Position numbers and translations under genes: made by a program. Below are positions 25,509-34,848 of a stretch of 40,879 nucleotides of DNA, piece after piece (the first letter of the stretch is position 1; each line of letters starts with the position of its first letter). The stretch spans positions 1-40,879 of the forward strand of contig JACPQC010000007.1 in assembly GCA_016190695.1 (NCBI GenBank). The letters are read 5' to 3'. The stretch is from Chloroflexota bacterium (GTDB taxonomy: Bacteria > Chloroflexota > Dehalococcoidia > Dehalococcoidales > RBG-16-60-22). The notes under the pieces are model-generated. The model saw only the letters and a list, made by a program, of their open reading frames with translations, did no database searches and was not told the origin of the DNA.

Positions 25509-25907
25509 ATGACCGTCACAGACCCAATAGCAGACATGCTGACTCGTATCCGCAATGCCATCATGGCCAGGCACCACCAGGTATTGCTGCCTGCTTCAAA
25601 AATGAAGCTGGCCCTTGCCAGGATACTCAAGGAAGAGGGTTTCATCGCCGACTATGAAGTGCTCCGGGGAAAGCCGGAGCGCGCCATCAAGATCCACCTC
25701 AAGTATGTTGAGGACAGCAAGCCGGCCATAACCGGTCTGCAGCGGGTCAGCAAGCCCGGTCTGAGGGTCTATGTACAGCGTTCTGAGATACCCCGCGTTT
25801 ATGGCGGTCTGGGAGTGGCCATTGTCTCGACCTCAAAAGGAGTCAAGACGGGTCATCAGGCTTGGCGTATGGGCCTGGGCGGGGAATTGCTATGCTACGT
25901 TTGGTAG
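25509..25907 (+). CDS. rpsH: 30S ribosomal protein S8
   Basis: S8 is a primary binder of the 16S central domain; in E. coli it also represses the spc operon. The 132-residue protein has [31 protein letters not shown] and the conserved C-terminal strands [19 protein letters not shown] and GGELLCYVW. It has normal length and order. Confidence 0.98.
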   Translation: MTVTDPIADMLTRIRNAIMARHHQVLLPASKMKLALARILKEEGFIADYEVLRGKPERAIKIHLKYVEDSKPAITGLQRVSKPGLRVYVQRSEIPRVYGGLGVAIVSTSKGVKTGHQAWRMGLGGELLCYVW

Positions 25908-25929
25908 AGCAGTACTGGAGTAGATCGAT

Positions 25930-26478
25930 ATGTCTCGTATAGGGAAAATGCCCATCACAATACCCTCCGGGGTGAAGATAAACATCGAAGACAACGCGGT
26001 AACCGTGACCGGCCCCAGGGGGCAGTTCAGCCGCCAGTTGCACCCTGAGATGTCAATCGGCCAGGAAAAAGGTTCACTGACGGTGCGGCGTCCCAGCGAA
26101 AGCAAACTGCACCGCTCCCTGCACGGGTTGACACGGACGCTTCTGGCCAACATGGTAATCGGAGTGGCCAGCGGCTTTGAAAAGGAGCTGGAAATAGTAG
26201 GGGTAGGCTACCGGGCGGAGAAGATGGGAGAAAAAATGGTGCTCCGGGTGGGACACACGCACCCCGTTGAGGTATCACCGCCACCGGGCATCGCCCTGAC
26301 CACGGAGGGTTCCCGCATCAAGGTAGCCGGCATTGATAAAGAAGCGGTGGGCCAGATGGCAGCCAAGATACGGGCGATCCGCCCTCCGGACGCCTACAAA
26401 GGCAAGGGTATCAGGTATGCCGGAGAAAAGGTACGCCTCAAGCCAGGCAAAGCCGGCAAGGTCGGGGGTAAGAAGTAA
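25930..26478 (+). CDS. rplF: 50S ribosomal protein L6
   Basis: L6 lies near the sarcin-ricin loop and factor-binding site. It has 182 residues, with [16 protein letters not shown] at the start, the two repeated L6 domains, and the signature [20 protein letters not shown] near the end. The C-terminus is rich in Lys and Gly. The rplR start follows two bases after the stop. Confidence 0.98.
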   Translation: MSRIGKMPITIPSGVKINIEDNAVTVTGPRGQFSRQLHPEMSIGQEKGSLTVRRPSESKLHRSLHGLTRTLLANMVIGVASGFEKELEIVGVGYRAEKMGEKMVLRVGHTHPVEVSPPPGIALTTEGSRIKVAGIDKEAVGQMAAKIRAIRPPDAYKGKGIRYAGEKVRLKPGKAGKVGGKK

Positions 26479-26480
26479 CC

Positions 26481-26846
26481 ATGACGGAAATTGAAACACG
26501 GGCGGCACGGCTGAGAAGACACCAGCGGGTGAGGGAAAAGATAAAAGGCACCTCATCGCGGCCCAGGCTCTGCGTATTCCGGAGCCTCAACCATATTTAT
26601 GCCCAGATTATCGATGACACCCAGGGGCATACCCTGGCATCGGCCTCGACCGGCGACCCGGAGATAAAGGCCGGCGTTGATGGCAAGGCCAAGGTTGAAG
26701 AGGCCGGACTGGTCGGCGCCGTCCTGGCCCGGAGGGCTTTAAGCAAGGGGATAAGCCAGGTGGTCTTCGACCGCGGCGGCTTCAAGTACCACGGCCGGGT
26801 AAAGGCGCTGGCCGACGCGGCCCGTGAGGCTGGCCTGAATTTCTAA
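26481..26846 (+). CDS. rplR: 50S ribosomal protein L18
   Basis: L18 binds 5S rRNA with L5. The 121-residue protein has [34 protein letters not shown], and a [20 protein letters not shown] signature near the end. The ATG at 26481 has GGGGGTAAGAAG upstream, within the end of rplF. Confidence 0.97.
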   Translation: MTEIETRAARLRRHQRVREKIKGTSSRPRLCVFRSLNHIYAQIIDDTQGHTLASASTGDPEIKAGVDGKAKVEEAGLVGAVLARRALSKGISQVVFDRGGFKYHGRVKALADAAREAGLNF

Positions 26847-26864
26847 GGGGATGCCAGACATTTT

Positions 26865-27386
26865 ATGAAAGAACAAATAAGCAGGATAGACGCTACGGAA
26901 CTCTCGCTGAACGACAAGCTGGTGTACATAAACCGCGTCGCCAAAGTGATGAAAGGGGGCAAGCGCCTCAGCTTCGCTGCCCTGGTAGTGACCGGAGACA
27001 GCGCCGGGCACGTAGGCGTGGGCATCGGCAAGGCCAACGAAGTGCCGGCAGCTATCAGCAAAGGCGGCGCCAGGGCCAGGAAGACGCTCATCGAAGTGCC
27101 CATGGCCGGAAATACCATACCCCACGAAATTTTTATGAAATTCGGGGCGGCCAAAGTCCTGCTGAAGCCGGCGGCGCCGGGTACCGGGCTTATTGCCGGC
27201 GGCAGCGTCCGCGCCGTCCTGGAAGCCTGCGGTGTAAAAGACATCCTGACCAAATCACTGGGTTCGGACAACCGCATCAACGTCGCCAAGGCCACTCTCC
27301 TGGCACTGAGCCAGCTCAGGAACCCCAAAGAAGAGGTGGCCAGGCGCAGATCAACGGTGAAGACCGGGGAGGCAGCCGGTGGTTAA
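26865..27386 (+). CDS. rpsE: 30S ribosomal protein S5
   Basis: S5 sits at the mRNA entry and helps decoding fidelity. It has 173 residues, with [40 protein letters not shown] and the second domain [20 protein letters not shown]. The end overlaps the rpmD GTG start by eight bases. Confidence 0.98.
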   Translation: MKEQISRIDATELSLNDKLVYINRVAKVMKGGKRLSFAALVVTGDSAGHVGVGIGKANEVPAAISKGGARARKTLIEVPMAGNTIPHEIFMKFGAAKVLLKPAAPGTGLIAGGSVRAVLEACGVKDILTKSLGSDNRINVAKATLLALSQLRNPKEEVARRRSTVKTGEAAGG

Positions 27387-27570
27387 GCTGCGGATTACAC
27401 AAATAAGGAGCGGCATCGGCCACGAAGAGACCCAGAGAAAGACGCTCAAATCGCTCGGCCTGCACCGGCTTAACCAGAGCGTCGTCCACGAAGACTGTGG
27501 CTCTCTGCGCGGCATGTTGCTCAAGGTAAGACATCTGATAAAGGTGGAGGTGGCCGGTGAGACAGAATGA
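27379..27570 (+). CDS. rpmD: 50S ribosomal protein L30
   Basis: L30 is a small large-subunit protein of 63 residues, the bacterial short form. It has [20 protein letters not shown], a [10 protein letters not shown] segment and [15 protein letters not shown]. It starts with GTG 27379 inside the end of rpsE, with GGGGAGG upstream, and its own end overlaps rplO by 14 bases. Confidence 0.95.
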   Translation: MVKLRITQIRSGIGHEETQRKTLKSLGLHRLNQSVVHEDCGSLRGMLLKVRHLIKVEVAGETE

Positions 27571-28003
27571 ACTGGCGCCCGCACCTGGCTCCAGGCGGAA
27601 CAGGAAGAGGGTAGGCCGCGGCGATGGCAGCGGGCACGGCAGCTACTCCGGGCGGGGCTGCAAAGGCCAGAAGTCCCGCAGCGGCGGCAAGATGCGGCCG
27701 GGCTTTGAAGGCGGCCAACTGCCCCTGATCAAGAAACTGCCGGAGAAACGGGGCTTTACCAATATCTTCCGGAAAGAGTATGCCGAGGTGAACCTGGACA
27801 GGCTCAGCATCTTCGATGCCGGAGCGGAAGTTACCCCGGAAAAGTTGGTCGAGGCGGGACTGGTCAAGAACCTTAAACATCCCATCAAGATACTGGCCGA
27901 TGGCGAGCTTGACCGCCCACTCACGGTAAGAGCGAACAAGTTCTCAGCTTCAGCCCGGTCCAAGATAGAAGCGGCCGGCGGCAAGGCTGAGGAGGTTGGA
28001 TAA
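27557..28003 (+). CDS. rplO: 50S ribosomal protein L15
   Basis: L15 is a late-assembly large-subunit protein. The 148-residue protein has a basic glycine-rich N-terminus ([38 protein letters not shown]) and a globular C-terminal domain. It begins with GTG 27557; GGTGGAGGTGG lies upstream. Its TAA overlaps the secY ATG by one base. Confidence 0.97.
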   Translation: MRQNELAPAPGSRRNRKRVGRGDGSGHGSYSGRGCKGQKSRSGGKMRPGFEGGQLPLIKKLPEKRGFTNIFRKEYAEVNLDRLSIFDAGAEVTPEKLVEAGLVKNLKHPIKILADGELDRPLTVRANKFSASARSKIEAAGGKAEEVG

Positions 28004-29313
28004 TGCGGGCAAGGCAGACCAGGCCCAGACTCTTTCAGGCCATGATCGATGCCATGAGCCTGCCCGACCTGCGGCGGCGGATACTGATAACGGTGGGGCT
28101 GCTGGTGGTCTTCCGCTTTGTGGCCCACGTTCCCATTCCCGGGGTGGACCTGGTTGCTTTGGGGCAGTTGTTCGAGCGCAATGCCCTGCTGGGCATGCTC
28201 GACCTGTTCAGCGGCGGCGCCATGAGGCAGCTCAGCGTGGCCGCGATGGGCGTCTATCCCTACATTACCGCTTCCATTATCATGATGTTGCTGGTGCCGG
28301 TCATTCCCCGGCTTCAGGCCATATCCCAGGAGGGAGAGTCAGGAAAGAACAAGATAAACCTGATCACGCACTGGGCCACCGTGCCCCTGGCAGCTCTCCA
28401 GGGCTACGGGCAGCTTGTTTTGCTGCAGCGCGAGGGCGTTGTCGCCAGCGGCGCTGTCCTGCCTACCGTCTCCATAATTGCATCACTGGTGGCAGGGACC
28501 ATTTTCCTGGTCTGGCTGGGTGAGCTTATCACCGAATACGGCATCGGCAACGGCATCTCCATCATCATCTTCGGCGGCATTGTGGCCGGAATGCCGGAGC
28601 TTGTCGGGCAGGGCTTCCTGGCCGGGCAGAACTTCATCGGCCTGGCCGTTTACATCATCATTGTAATACTGACCATGTCCGTGATAGTGATCTTTACCGA
28701 GGCCCATCGCCGCATACCGGTGCAGTACGCCCGAAGCGTCTTCCGGGGGGGGCGCATGTACAAGCAGTCAGGGAGCAGCCACATACCGCTACGGGTGAAC
28801 AGCGCCGGCATGATACCCCTCATCTTCGCCATATCACTGGTCATCTTCCCGGGCATTGTAGCCAGCTACTTCGTCAATCCGGGCCAACCCGGTTTCGCCG
28901 ATTTCGTTATGCGGCTGTTCAACCCGGATACGCCAATACCGCTGGGACTGTTCTACTGGGGCATCTACTTCCTGCTGGCCGTGGGCTTCACCTTCTTCTA
29001 TACCATGGTCATCTACCAGCAGCAGGACCTGCCCGGTACCCTGCAGAGACAGGGCGGGTTCATACCGGGCATCCGGCCGGGCAAGAACACCGCCGCCTAT
29101 CTCAGCGGGGTGATCAACCGGATAACCTGGGCCGGGGCGCTGTTCCTGGCGGGAGTAGCCCTGATGCCCTTCCTGGCCAGGGAGATCACCAATGTCCAGG
29201 TGATACAGCTATCCAGCCTGGGACTGATAATCGTGGTCGGCGTGGTGCTGGACACCATGAAACAGATCGAGGCACAGCTGGTGATGCGCCGCTACGAAGG
29301 GTTTATAAAATAG
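28003..29313 (+). CDS. secY: Protein translocase channel subunit SecY
   Basis: SecY is the membrane channel of the Sec translocon. It has 436 residues and about ten transmembrane helices, with plug-region RFVAHVPIPGVDL, GIGNGISIIIFGGI and the cytoplasmic loop PVQYARSVFRGGRMYKQSGS. It starts at ATG 28003, coupled to rplO (TAATG). It ends the spc part. A 79-base AT-rich gap to adk, the largest break inside the spc-adk-alpha stretch, follows. Confidence 0.98.
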   Translation: MRARQTRPRLFQAMIDAMSLPDLRRRILITVGLLVVFRFVAHVPIPGVDLVALGQLFERNALLGMLDLFSGGAMRQLSVAAMGVYPYITASIIMMLLVPVIPRLQAISQEGESGKNKINLITHWATVPLAALQGYGQLVLLQREGVVASGAVLPTVSIIASLVAGTIFLVWLGELITEYGIGNGISIIIFGGIVAGMPELVGQGFLAGQNFIGLAVYIIIVILTMSVIVIFTEAHRRIPVQYARSVFRGGRMYKQSGSSHIPLRVNSAGMIPLIFAISLVIFPGIVASYFVNPGQPGFADFVMRLFNPDTPIPLGLFYWGIYFLLAVGFTFFYTMVIYQQQDLPGTLQRQGGFIPGIRPGKNTAAYLSGVINRITWAGALFLAGVALMPFLAREITNVQVIQLSSLGLIIVVGVVLDTMKQIEAQLVMRRYEGFIK

Positions 29314-29319
29314 CCGAAT

Positions 29320-29407
29320 TGTATATTATTTTAATTGCTCATCATCGCCTCATAGTTAGCAAGTGTTTGAACAGTTTTATAAATAGTAGAAAATGTATAT
29401 TATTTTA
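29320..29407. repeat. 14-bp direct repeat flanking secY-adk gap
   Basis: TGTATATTATTTTA occurs exactly at 29320-29333 and again at 29394-29407. The second copy covers the adk start codon region (the repeat's TG is the end of ATG). Only the AT-rich spacer separates them. A partial duplication of the adk 5' end, or a pair of regulatory sites, are possible readings. Confidence 0.55.
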
Positions 29408-30049
29408 TTAGGCGCCCCGGGCGCAGGCAAAGGGACGCAGGCAGCCATAATATCTGATAAAATTAACCTGGAGCATGTCGCCACCGGAGACCTGTTCCGG
29501 CAGGCCCTGGAGCAGGGGACCGGGCTAGGGAACAAAGCCCGCTCATTTATGGACAAGGGACTGCTGGTCCCTGACGAGATAACCATAGAGCTTGTCCTGG
29601 GCAAGCTGTCTTCCGCGGAGGGCGGCCGGTTCGTCCTGGACGGCTTTCCCAGGAATCTCAAACAGGCGAAAGCCCTGGATGAGGCGCTGGCGAAGCAGTC
29701 CAGGGACATTGACAAAGTAGTCTATATCATGGTCCCGGAAGATGTCCTGTTGAAAAGACTGGCCGGGCGCTGGATATGCCGGTCATGCCAGGCGCCCTAC
29801 CACAGCGTGGACTCGCCGCCGAAGGTAGAGGGCCGATGTGACCGGTGCGGCGGTGAATTGTACCAGCGCCCTGATGACACGGTGGAGACCGCCAGAAAGA
29901 GATTAGAAGTATATTTCGCCGAGACGGCCCCCCTGATAGACTACTATGCCAGGACCGGCAAACTGGTCGAGATCGACGGGGAGGGGGGCGTAGACGAGGT
30001 AAGCCAGCGAATACTGGTTGCCCTGAGCCAGGAGTCCAGGGCCGAATGA
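29393..30049 (+). CDS. adk: Adenylate kinase, zinc-LID form
   Basis: Adenylate kinase catalyses AMP + ATP to 2 ADP in the cytosol. The 218-residue protein has the P-loop GAPGAGKGTQ at 7-16, FVLDGFPRN in the core, and a long LID with a four-cysteine zinc site (CRSC and CDRC). The ribosome site before ATG 29393 is poor (AATAGTAGAAA), unlike its neighbours. The gene overlaps map by four bases (ATGA). The secY-adk-map-infA order is widespread. Confidence 0.98.
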   Translation: MYIILLGAPGAGKGTQAAIISDKINLEHVATGDLFRQALEQGTGLGNKARSFMDKGLLVPDEITIELVLGKLSSAEGGRFVLDGFPRNLKQAKALDEALAKQSRDIDKVVYIMVPEDVLLKRLAGRWICRSCQAPYHSVDSPPKVEGRCDRCGGELYQRPDDTVETARKRLEVYFAETAPLIDYYARTGKLVEIDGEGGVDEVSQRILVALSQESRAE

Positions 30050-30804
30050 GCATAACCATAAAGTCCGGCCAGGAAACGGCCGTCATGCGGCAGGCAGGCA
30101 AGGTAGTGGCCGCCGTACTTAAGAAGCTACAGCAAGAAGTAAAGCCTGGTATGCGCACCAGGACACTGGACGATATTGCGGAGAACGAATTGAAGAAGCT
30201 GGGGGCGGAATCTTCTTTTAAAGGGTACCGGGGCTTCCCGGCCAGCCTGTGTACCTCGGTAAATGACGAGATAGTGCACGGCATCCCCGGAGACCGGGTG
30301 CTGCGTGAAGGAGACGTGCTCTCCCTGGACTTCGGCGCTATCTACCAGGGCTTTCAGGCGGACGCCGCGGTAACCGTCGGCGTGGGCAGGATAAGCGCCG
30401 CCGCCAGGAAGCTAATCGAGGCGACCAGAGGCTCCCTGGAAGCCGGCATAGCTAGGGCCCGCCCCGGCAACAGGCTGGGCGATATCTCATCCGCCGTCCA
30501 GAACTATGCCGAGTCCAGGGGATACTCGGTGGTGCGGGAATACACCGGGCACGGGATAGGACGGCAGATGCACGAAGACCCGCAGATACCGAACTTCGGC
30601 ACACCGGGGACAGGGCCGATGCTCAAGAAGGGGATGACACTGGCCATCGAGCCGATGTTGCTCACCGGTGACTGGCACACCAGGGTGGGGGAAGACCACT
30701 GGACGGTGCTCACCATGGACGGAGGGCTGTCAGCGCACTTTGAACATACTATCGCCATTACCGACGCTGAAGCAGAGGTGTTGACCGAAGGGATTTATGC
30801 CTAA
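30046..30804 (+). CDS. map: Methionine aminopeptidase type I
   Basis: This enzyme removes the initiator methionine from nascent proteins. The 252-residue protein has the dimetal ligands in the expected places: [20 protein letters not shown] (two Asp), [12 protein letters not shown] (His), AIEPML (Glu) and FEHTIAIT (Glu). The length is normal for the short bacterial form, without an N-terminal SH3 or zinc extension. It overlaps both adk and infA. Confidence 0.97.
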   Translation: MSITIKSGQETAVMRQAGKVVAAVLKKLQQEVKPGMRTRTLDDIAENELKKLGAESSFKGYRGFPASLCTSVNDEIVHGIPGDRVLREGDVLSLDFGAIYQGFQADAAVTVGVGRISAAARKLIEATRGSLEAGIARARPGNRLGDISSAVQNYAESRGYSVVREYTGHGIGRQMHEDPQIPNFGTPGTGPMLKKGMTLAIEPMLLTGDWHTRVGEDHWTVLTMDGGLSAHFEHTIAITDAEAEVLTEGIYA

Positions 30805-31015
30805 GAAAGAAACAATCGAAGTGGAGGGGAGCGTGGTAGAAGCCCTGCCCAATGCGATGTTTCGCGTGGAGCTGGCCAATGGACACAAGGTGCTGGCCCA
30901 CGTTTCAGGCAAGATAAGAATGCATTACATCAGGATTCTCCCCGGTGACAAGGTCTTGATAGAGCTATCTCCCTATGACCTGAGCCGGGGCAGGATAACG
31001 TACCGGTTTAAGTAA
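30797..31015 (+). CDS. infA: Translation initiation factor IF-1
   Basis: IF-1 binds the A site during initiation and helps IF-2 and IF-3. The 72-residue OB-fold protein has [40 protein letters not shown] and the C-terminal [16 protein letters not shown]. The length is universal. Its ATG lies eight bases inside the end of map. Confidence 0.98.
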   Translation: MPKKETIEVEGSVVEALPNAMFRVELANGHKVLAHVSGKIRMHYIRILPGDKVLIELSPYDLSRGRITYRFK

Positions 31016-31028
31016 GAACGAGGGACCA

Positions 31029-31142
31029 ATGAAAGTCAGAGCATCAGTAAAAACCATATGTGAAAAATGCAAGGTAGTAAGGCGGCAGGGAGTGATCAGG
31101 ATCATCTGCCCCAACCCGAAACACAAGCAGAGGCAAGGCTAA
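31029..31142 (+). CDS. rpmJ: 50S ribosomal protein L36, zinc-binding form
   Basis: L36 is the smallest large-subunit protein, 37 residues, beginning [14 protein letters not shown]. The zinc ligands C11, C14, C27 and H32 are all present (C+ form). The ATG has AGGGACC a few bases upstream. It sits in its usual place between infA and rpsM. Confidence 0.96.
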   Translation: MKVRASVKTICEKCKVVRRQGVIRIICPNPKHKQRQG

Positions 31143-31167
31143 CTCGCATGCGGGAGGAGGAGGATAA

Positions 31168-31557
31168 ATGCCACGCATAGCCGGGGTTGACATACCGGGA
31201 AACAAGCACGCCCTGATCTCGCTGCAGTATATCTATGGCATCGGCCCCACCCTGAGCCAGAGAATCCTGGAGAAGGCCGGAGTTGCCGTCGATGTCAAGG
31301 TGAACGACCTTACCGAGGCCGAGGTCAACCGCATCCGCGAGACCATCGACAAGGAGTACCGCGTCGAGGGCGACCTCAGGAAGATGACGCAGCTTAACAT
31401 CAAGCGGATGATCGAGATCGGCAGCTACCGCGGGATGAGGCACCGCTTTAACCTGCCCGCCAGGGGCCAGCGCACCAAGACCAATGCCCGCACCAAGCGC
31501 GGACCGCGCAAGACGGTAGCCGGCAGAGGACAAAAGCGCGGCATGGCCAAGAAGTAA
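31168..31557 (+). CDS. rpsM: 30S ribosomal protein S13
   Basis: S13 is in the head of the small subunit and bridges to L5. It has 129 residues: [37 protein letters not shown], and the basic C-terminal tail [20 protein letters not shown] that reaches the P-site tRNA. GGAGGAGGA precedes the ATG. It is the first gene of the alpha-operon part. Confidence 0.98.
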   Translation: MPRIAGVDIPGNKHALISLQYIYGIGPTLSQRILEKAGVAVDVKVNDLTEAEVNRIRETIDKEYRVEGDLRKMTQLNIKRMIEIGSYRGMRHRFNLPARGQRTKTNARTKRGPRKTVAGRGQKRGMAKK

Positions 31558-31583
31558 TAGCCCGTAACCGGAGGAGAGCAGTA

Positions 31584-31973
31584 ATGGCACAGAAAAAAAA
31601 GGTAAGGACCAAACGCGAACGGAAGTCAATTCCCGCTGGCAAGGCCTATATCCAGTCTACCTTCAACAACACCACGGTGACGCTCACCGACCCGCAGGGC
31701 AATGTCATCGCCTGGGGTAGTTCCGGCACGGCCGGGTTCAAAGGCTCGCGCAAAGGCACTCCGTTCGCGGCGCAGATGGCGGCCCGCGACGCCGCCAGGA
31801 AGGCGATGACACACGGCCTGCGCCAGATAGAGGTCTATGTCAAAGGACCGGGGAGCGGCCGCGAAGCTGCCATCCGCTCTCTGCAAAGCGCGGGACTTTA
31901 TATCACCGGCATCAGGGATGTAACCCCTATCCCGCACAATGGCTGCCGCCCGCCCAAGAAGCGAAGGGTATAA
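31584..31973 (+). CDS. rpsK: 30S ribosomal protein S11
   Basis: S11 is in the platform at the exit site. The 129-residue protein has [54 protein letters not shown] and the C-terminal [25 protein letters not shown] precedes the ATG. Confidence 0.98.
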   Translation: MAQKKKVRTKRERKSIPAGKAYIQSTFNNTTVTLTDPQGNVIAWGSSGTAGFKGSRKGTPFAAQMAARDAARKAMTHGLRQIEVYVKGPGSGREAAIRSLQSAGLYITGIRDVTPIPHNGCRPPKKRRV

Positions 31974-31983
31974 GAGAGGAACA

Positions 31984-32613
31984 ATGGCAAGATACGCAGA
32001 AGCAGTCTGTAGATTATGCCGCCGCAGCGGCGAAAAGCTCTTTCTAAAAGGAGACCGGTGCTTCACACCAAAATGCTCGGTGGATAAACGGCCCAAGCCG
32101 CCCGGGCAGCAATGGTCCCGGCGCCGCCAGAAAATATCTGACCGAGGCCTCCAGCTCCGGGAAAAGCAGAAGGCGCGCTATGTTTACGGCACCCTGGAAA
32201 GGCAGTTCCGTAACACCTTTGACCGGGCGCTGAAGCAACCCGGCATCACCGGCGAGAATCTGATAGTATCTTTGGAAAGACGCCTGGATAACGTGATCTA
32301 CCGGCTGGGCTTCGCTGACTCGCGGCCCCAGGCAAGGCAACTGGTGCGGCACGGGCATATTACCCTTAATGGCCGCAAGACCAATGTTCCCTCCCGTGTG
32401 TTAAAAGAAGGCGACGTGGTAGCCTGGAGGCAGGGCAGCACCAGCACCGAATACTACAAGCAACTGACCAAAGACATTGCCGGCAAGACGGTATTGCCCT
32501 GGCTGAGTCTTGACAAAGATAATATGGTCGGTAGAGTCCTATCACTGCCGGTACCTGAAGATATTGACGCCAGGTTTGACGGACAAGCTATAGTAGAGTA
32601 TTACTCCAGGTAG
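31984..32613 (+). CDS. rpsD: 30S ribosomal protein S4, zinc-binding form
   Basis: S4 nucleates assembly of the small-subunit body and shapes the mRNA entry. It has 209 residues from ATG 31984 (MARYAEAVC). AAGAGAGGA precedes this ATG; an earlier in-frame start inside rpsK is less likely. The N-terminus has four cysteines (CRLC, then C and C in RCFTPKC), the zinc form. The S4 RNA-binding motif LDNVIYRLGFADSRPQARQL lies mid-chain. Confidence 0.97.
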   Translation: MARYAEAVCRLCRRSGEKLFLKGDRCFTPKCSVDKRPKPPGQQWSRRRQKISDRGLQLREKQKARYVYGTLERQFRNTFDRALKQPGITGENLIVSLERRLDNVIYRLGFADSRPQARQLVRHGHITLNGRKTNVPSRVLKEGDVVAWRQGSTSTEYYKQLTKDIAGKTVLPWLSLDKDNMVGRVLSLPVPEDIDARFDGQAIVEYYSR

Positions 32614-32635
32614 TTGGTCCGTCAAGGAGGTTTTT

Positions 32636-33658
32636 TTGTCCAATTTATCAGTTCCTGCTGTAGAATGTGTCGAACAAGTAGACAACTACGGTCGTTTTCG
32701 AGCTGAACCGCTGGAGAAAGGTGTCGGCGTTACCCTGGGCAATTCAATGCGCCGGGCGCTACTGGCCTATCTGCCCGGGGCGGCGGTAACGCACGTCAAG
32801 ATAGAGGGCGTCCAGCACGAGTTCGCAGTGATACCTGGCGCCAGGGAAGATGTCATCGAGTTCCTGCTCAATATCAAGGCTTTGAGGCTCAAGGCTTTAT
32901 CAGGACGACCGGGCAAGCTCATCATAGACGTTCAGGGCCCGGGACGTATCACCGCCGCCGATATCAAGCCCTCGGTGGACTTCGAGATAGCCAACCCTGA
33001 GCTGCCACTGGTGACGCTGAACTCTGCCGAAGCCAGGTTCTACGCTGAGCTTGATGTGGAACTGGGCACAGGCTTCAAGGCGGCTGAGTCCGGCGACGAC
33101 CTGGCCATAGGGGTCATCCCGGTGGACGCCATCTTCTCGCCCATACGCAAGGTGAACTTCAACATCGAACCGACCCATGTCGGCCGGGAAGTCAGCCAGG
33201 AGAGGCTGCTGCTGGAGGTATGGACCGATGGCACAATCTCTCCGGATGACGCTGTCAGCCAGAGCGCCAGTATTCTCATCGAACAACTGACGCCACTGGT
33301 GGAATACGCCAAAGTCTCACAGATGAAAGCAGAGGAACGCCTCATCCGTATGTCCATCCCCGATGAGAAGTTCAATATGCCCGTCGAGCAACTTGACCTG
33401 TCTGTCCGCACGCTCAACTGCCTGCGGCGCAGCGGCATTACCACCGTGGGCGAGCTGATCAGCAAAGACCCGAAGGACCTGCTCAAGCTGCGCAATTTCG
33501 GGCAGAAGTCATTTCACGAGATCGAGGAACGCCTCAAGACGATAGGACTATCACTGGCCCGCCACCAGGAAGCAGAGGAGGCGGGCGAGGCCACCGAGGA
33601 AAGTGAAGAAGCAGAATCCAGGGACACCGCCGGGCTGCCCACGATGAGCAGCCAATAG
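32636..33658 (+). CDS. rpoA: RNA polymerase alpha subunit
   Basis: The alpha subunit nucleates RNA polymerase assembly and its C-terminal domain binds UP elements and regulators. In the 340-residue chain the N-terminal domain (about 1-230) has [20 protein letters not shown]. The C-terminal domain (about 245-305) has [20 protein letters not shown] and [16 protein letters not shown]. An acidic tail follows ([16 protein letters not shown]). The start is TTG 32636, the last two T of a T7 run directly after AAGGAGG. Confidence 0.97.
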   Translation: MSNLSVPAVECVEQVDNYGRFRAEPLEKGVGVTLGNSMRRALLAYLPGAAVTHVKIEGVQHEFAVIPGAREDVIEFLLNIKALRLKALSGRPGKLIIDVQGPGRITAADIKPSVDFEIANPELPLVTLNSAEARFYAELDVELGTGFKAAESGDDLAIGVIPVDAIFSPIRKVNFNIEPTHVGREVSQERLLLEVWTDGTISPDDAVSQSASILIEQLTPLVEYAKVSQMKAEERLIRMSIPDEKFNMPVEQLDLSVRTLNCLRRSGITTVGELISKDPKDLLKLRNFGQKSFHEIEERLKTIGLSLARHQEAEEAGEATEESEEAESRDTAGLPTMSSQ

Positions 33659-33668
33659 AAAGGCCAAT

Positions 33669-34022
33669 ATGAGACACAAGATATCTGGCAGAAAACTGGA
33701 CAGGCCCACCGGCCACCGCATCGCCATGTTCCGCAACATGGTGACTGATCTGCTCGACCATGAGAAGCTGATCACCACCGAGGCTAAGGCCAAGGAAGTG
33801 CGCGGCATGGCGGAAAAGATGATCACGCTGGGAAAAGCGGGCGGCCTTCACTCCTATCGCCAGGCGCTGACCTTCCTTTACGATAAGAAGGTGGCAGACA
33901 AACTGTTTACCGAACTGGCCCCGCGCTACGCCGAGCGCCACGGCGGCTATACCCGCATCATCAAGCTGGGCCCCAGGCTGGGCGATGGCGCATCAATGGC
34001 AAAACTGGAACTGGTCCAGTAA
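33669..34022 (+). CDS. rplQ: 50S ribosomal protein L17
   Basis: L17 lies near the tunnel exit. It has 117 residues, with [40 protein letters not shown], and RHGGYTRI close to the end. The usual place is after rpoA. GAAAGGCC precedes the ATG. Confidence 0.98.
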   Translation: MRHKISGRKLDRPTGHRIAMFRNMVTDLLDHEKLITTEAKAKEVRGMAEKMITLGKAGGLHSYRQALTFLYDKKVADKLFTELAPRYAERHGGYTRIIKLGPRLGDGASMAKLELVQ

Positions 34023-34068
34023 GAGGTGAGGCATCTCCAGCGCAGCTCGGAACAAGATTGTACTGATC

Positions 34069-34848
34069 ATGGAATATGACGGCACGCGTTACTACGGGTT
34101 CCAGTTGCAGGCTGGCGTACCCACCATACAGGGAAAGCTGGAAGAGGCGCTGTGGAGACTGACCGGAGAGAGAACGAGGGTCGCTTCCGCCAGCCGTACT
34201 GACACCGGCGTTCACGCCCTGGGCCAGGTGGTCAGCTTCAGGACAGCCTCGGCGCTGCCGCCGGAGACCTTCGTCAGGGGTTTGAACCACTACCTGCCCG
34301 GTGACATAGCGGTGAAAGCGGCCTACAGGGCGGAAGACGGTTTCGATGTGAGGCGACGCGCCACCAGCCGGGAATATGTCTACTACATATTGAACAGCCC
34401 GACCAGGTCCCCGGTCAAGCGCCACCGCGCTCACCTGGTCACCGGGCTGTTGAATATCGAGGCCATGGACCAGGCCTGCCGGATGCTCATTGGCGAACAT
34501 GACTTTGCCTCCTTCGCCAGCGAGCTCGATGCCGGAGAACAATCGACGGTGCGAACAGTGCACCATGCCGGGGTCGAGAGAAAAGGCCAGATGGTCATCC
34601 TTAGTTTGATTGCGGACTCGTTTCTGCGCCACCAGGTACGAAACACTGCAGGAAGCCTCCTCAGGGTGGGCATGGAAAGGCTGACGCTGGGTGACTTTCG
34701 CAATATTATTGAGGCAAAGCGGCCGGGGCTGGCCGGCCCCAGGGCGCCTGCCTGCGGGCTGTACCTGGTGCGGGTAAACTATCCATACCCTTTTGACAAA
34801 GACATATCGGGAGATGCTGATGAAAACTTATGCTACCAGGCCGGCTGA
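34069..34848 (+). CDS. truA: tRNA pseudouridine synthase A, start codon unclear
   Basis: TruA makes pseudouridine 38-40 in tRNA anticodon arms. From ATG 34069 the 259-residue chain starts MEYDGTRYYGFQ and has the catalytic Asp (D45) in SRTDTGVHA, plus RHQVRNTAGSLLRVG. Known TruA proteins have a first beta strand just before EYDG. Here the in-frame codons upstream read NKIVLI, matching that strand, but no ATG, GTG or TTG lies between the in-frame stop (34027) and 34069. A non-standard start (ATC 34033 or ATT 34057) or a sequencing error is therefore possible. The end overlaps rplM by 29 bases. Confidence 0.9.
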   Translation: MEYDGTRYYGFQLQAGVPTIQGKLEEALWRLTGERTRVASASRTDTGVHALGQVVSFRTASALPPETFVRGLNHYLPGDIAVKAAYRAEDGFDVRRRATSREYVYYILNSPTRSPVKRHRAHLVTGLLNIEAMDQACRMLIGEHDFASFASELDAGEQSTVRTVHHAGVERKGQMVILSLIADSFLRHQVRNTAGSLLRVGMERLTLGDFRNIIEAKRPGLAGPRAPACGLYLVRVNYPYPFDKDISGDADENLCYQAG

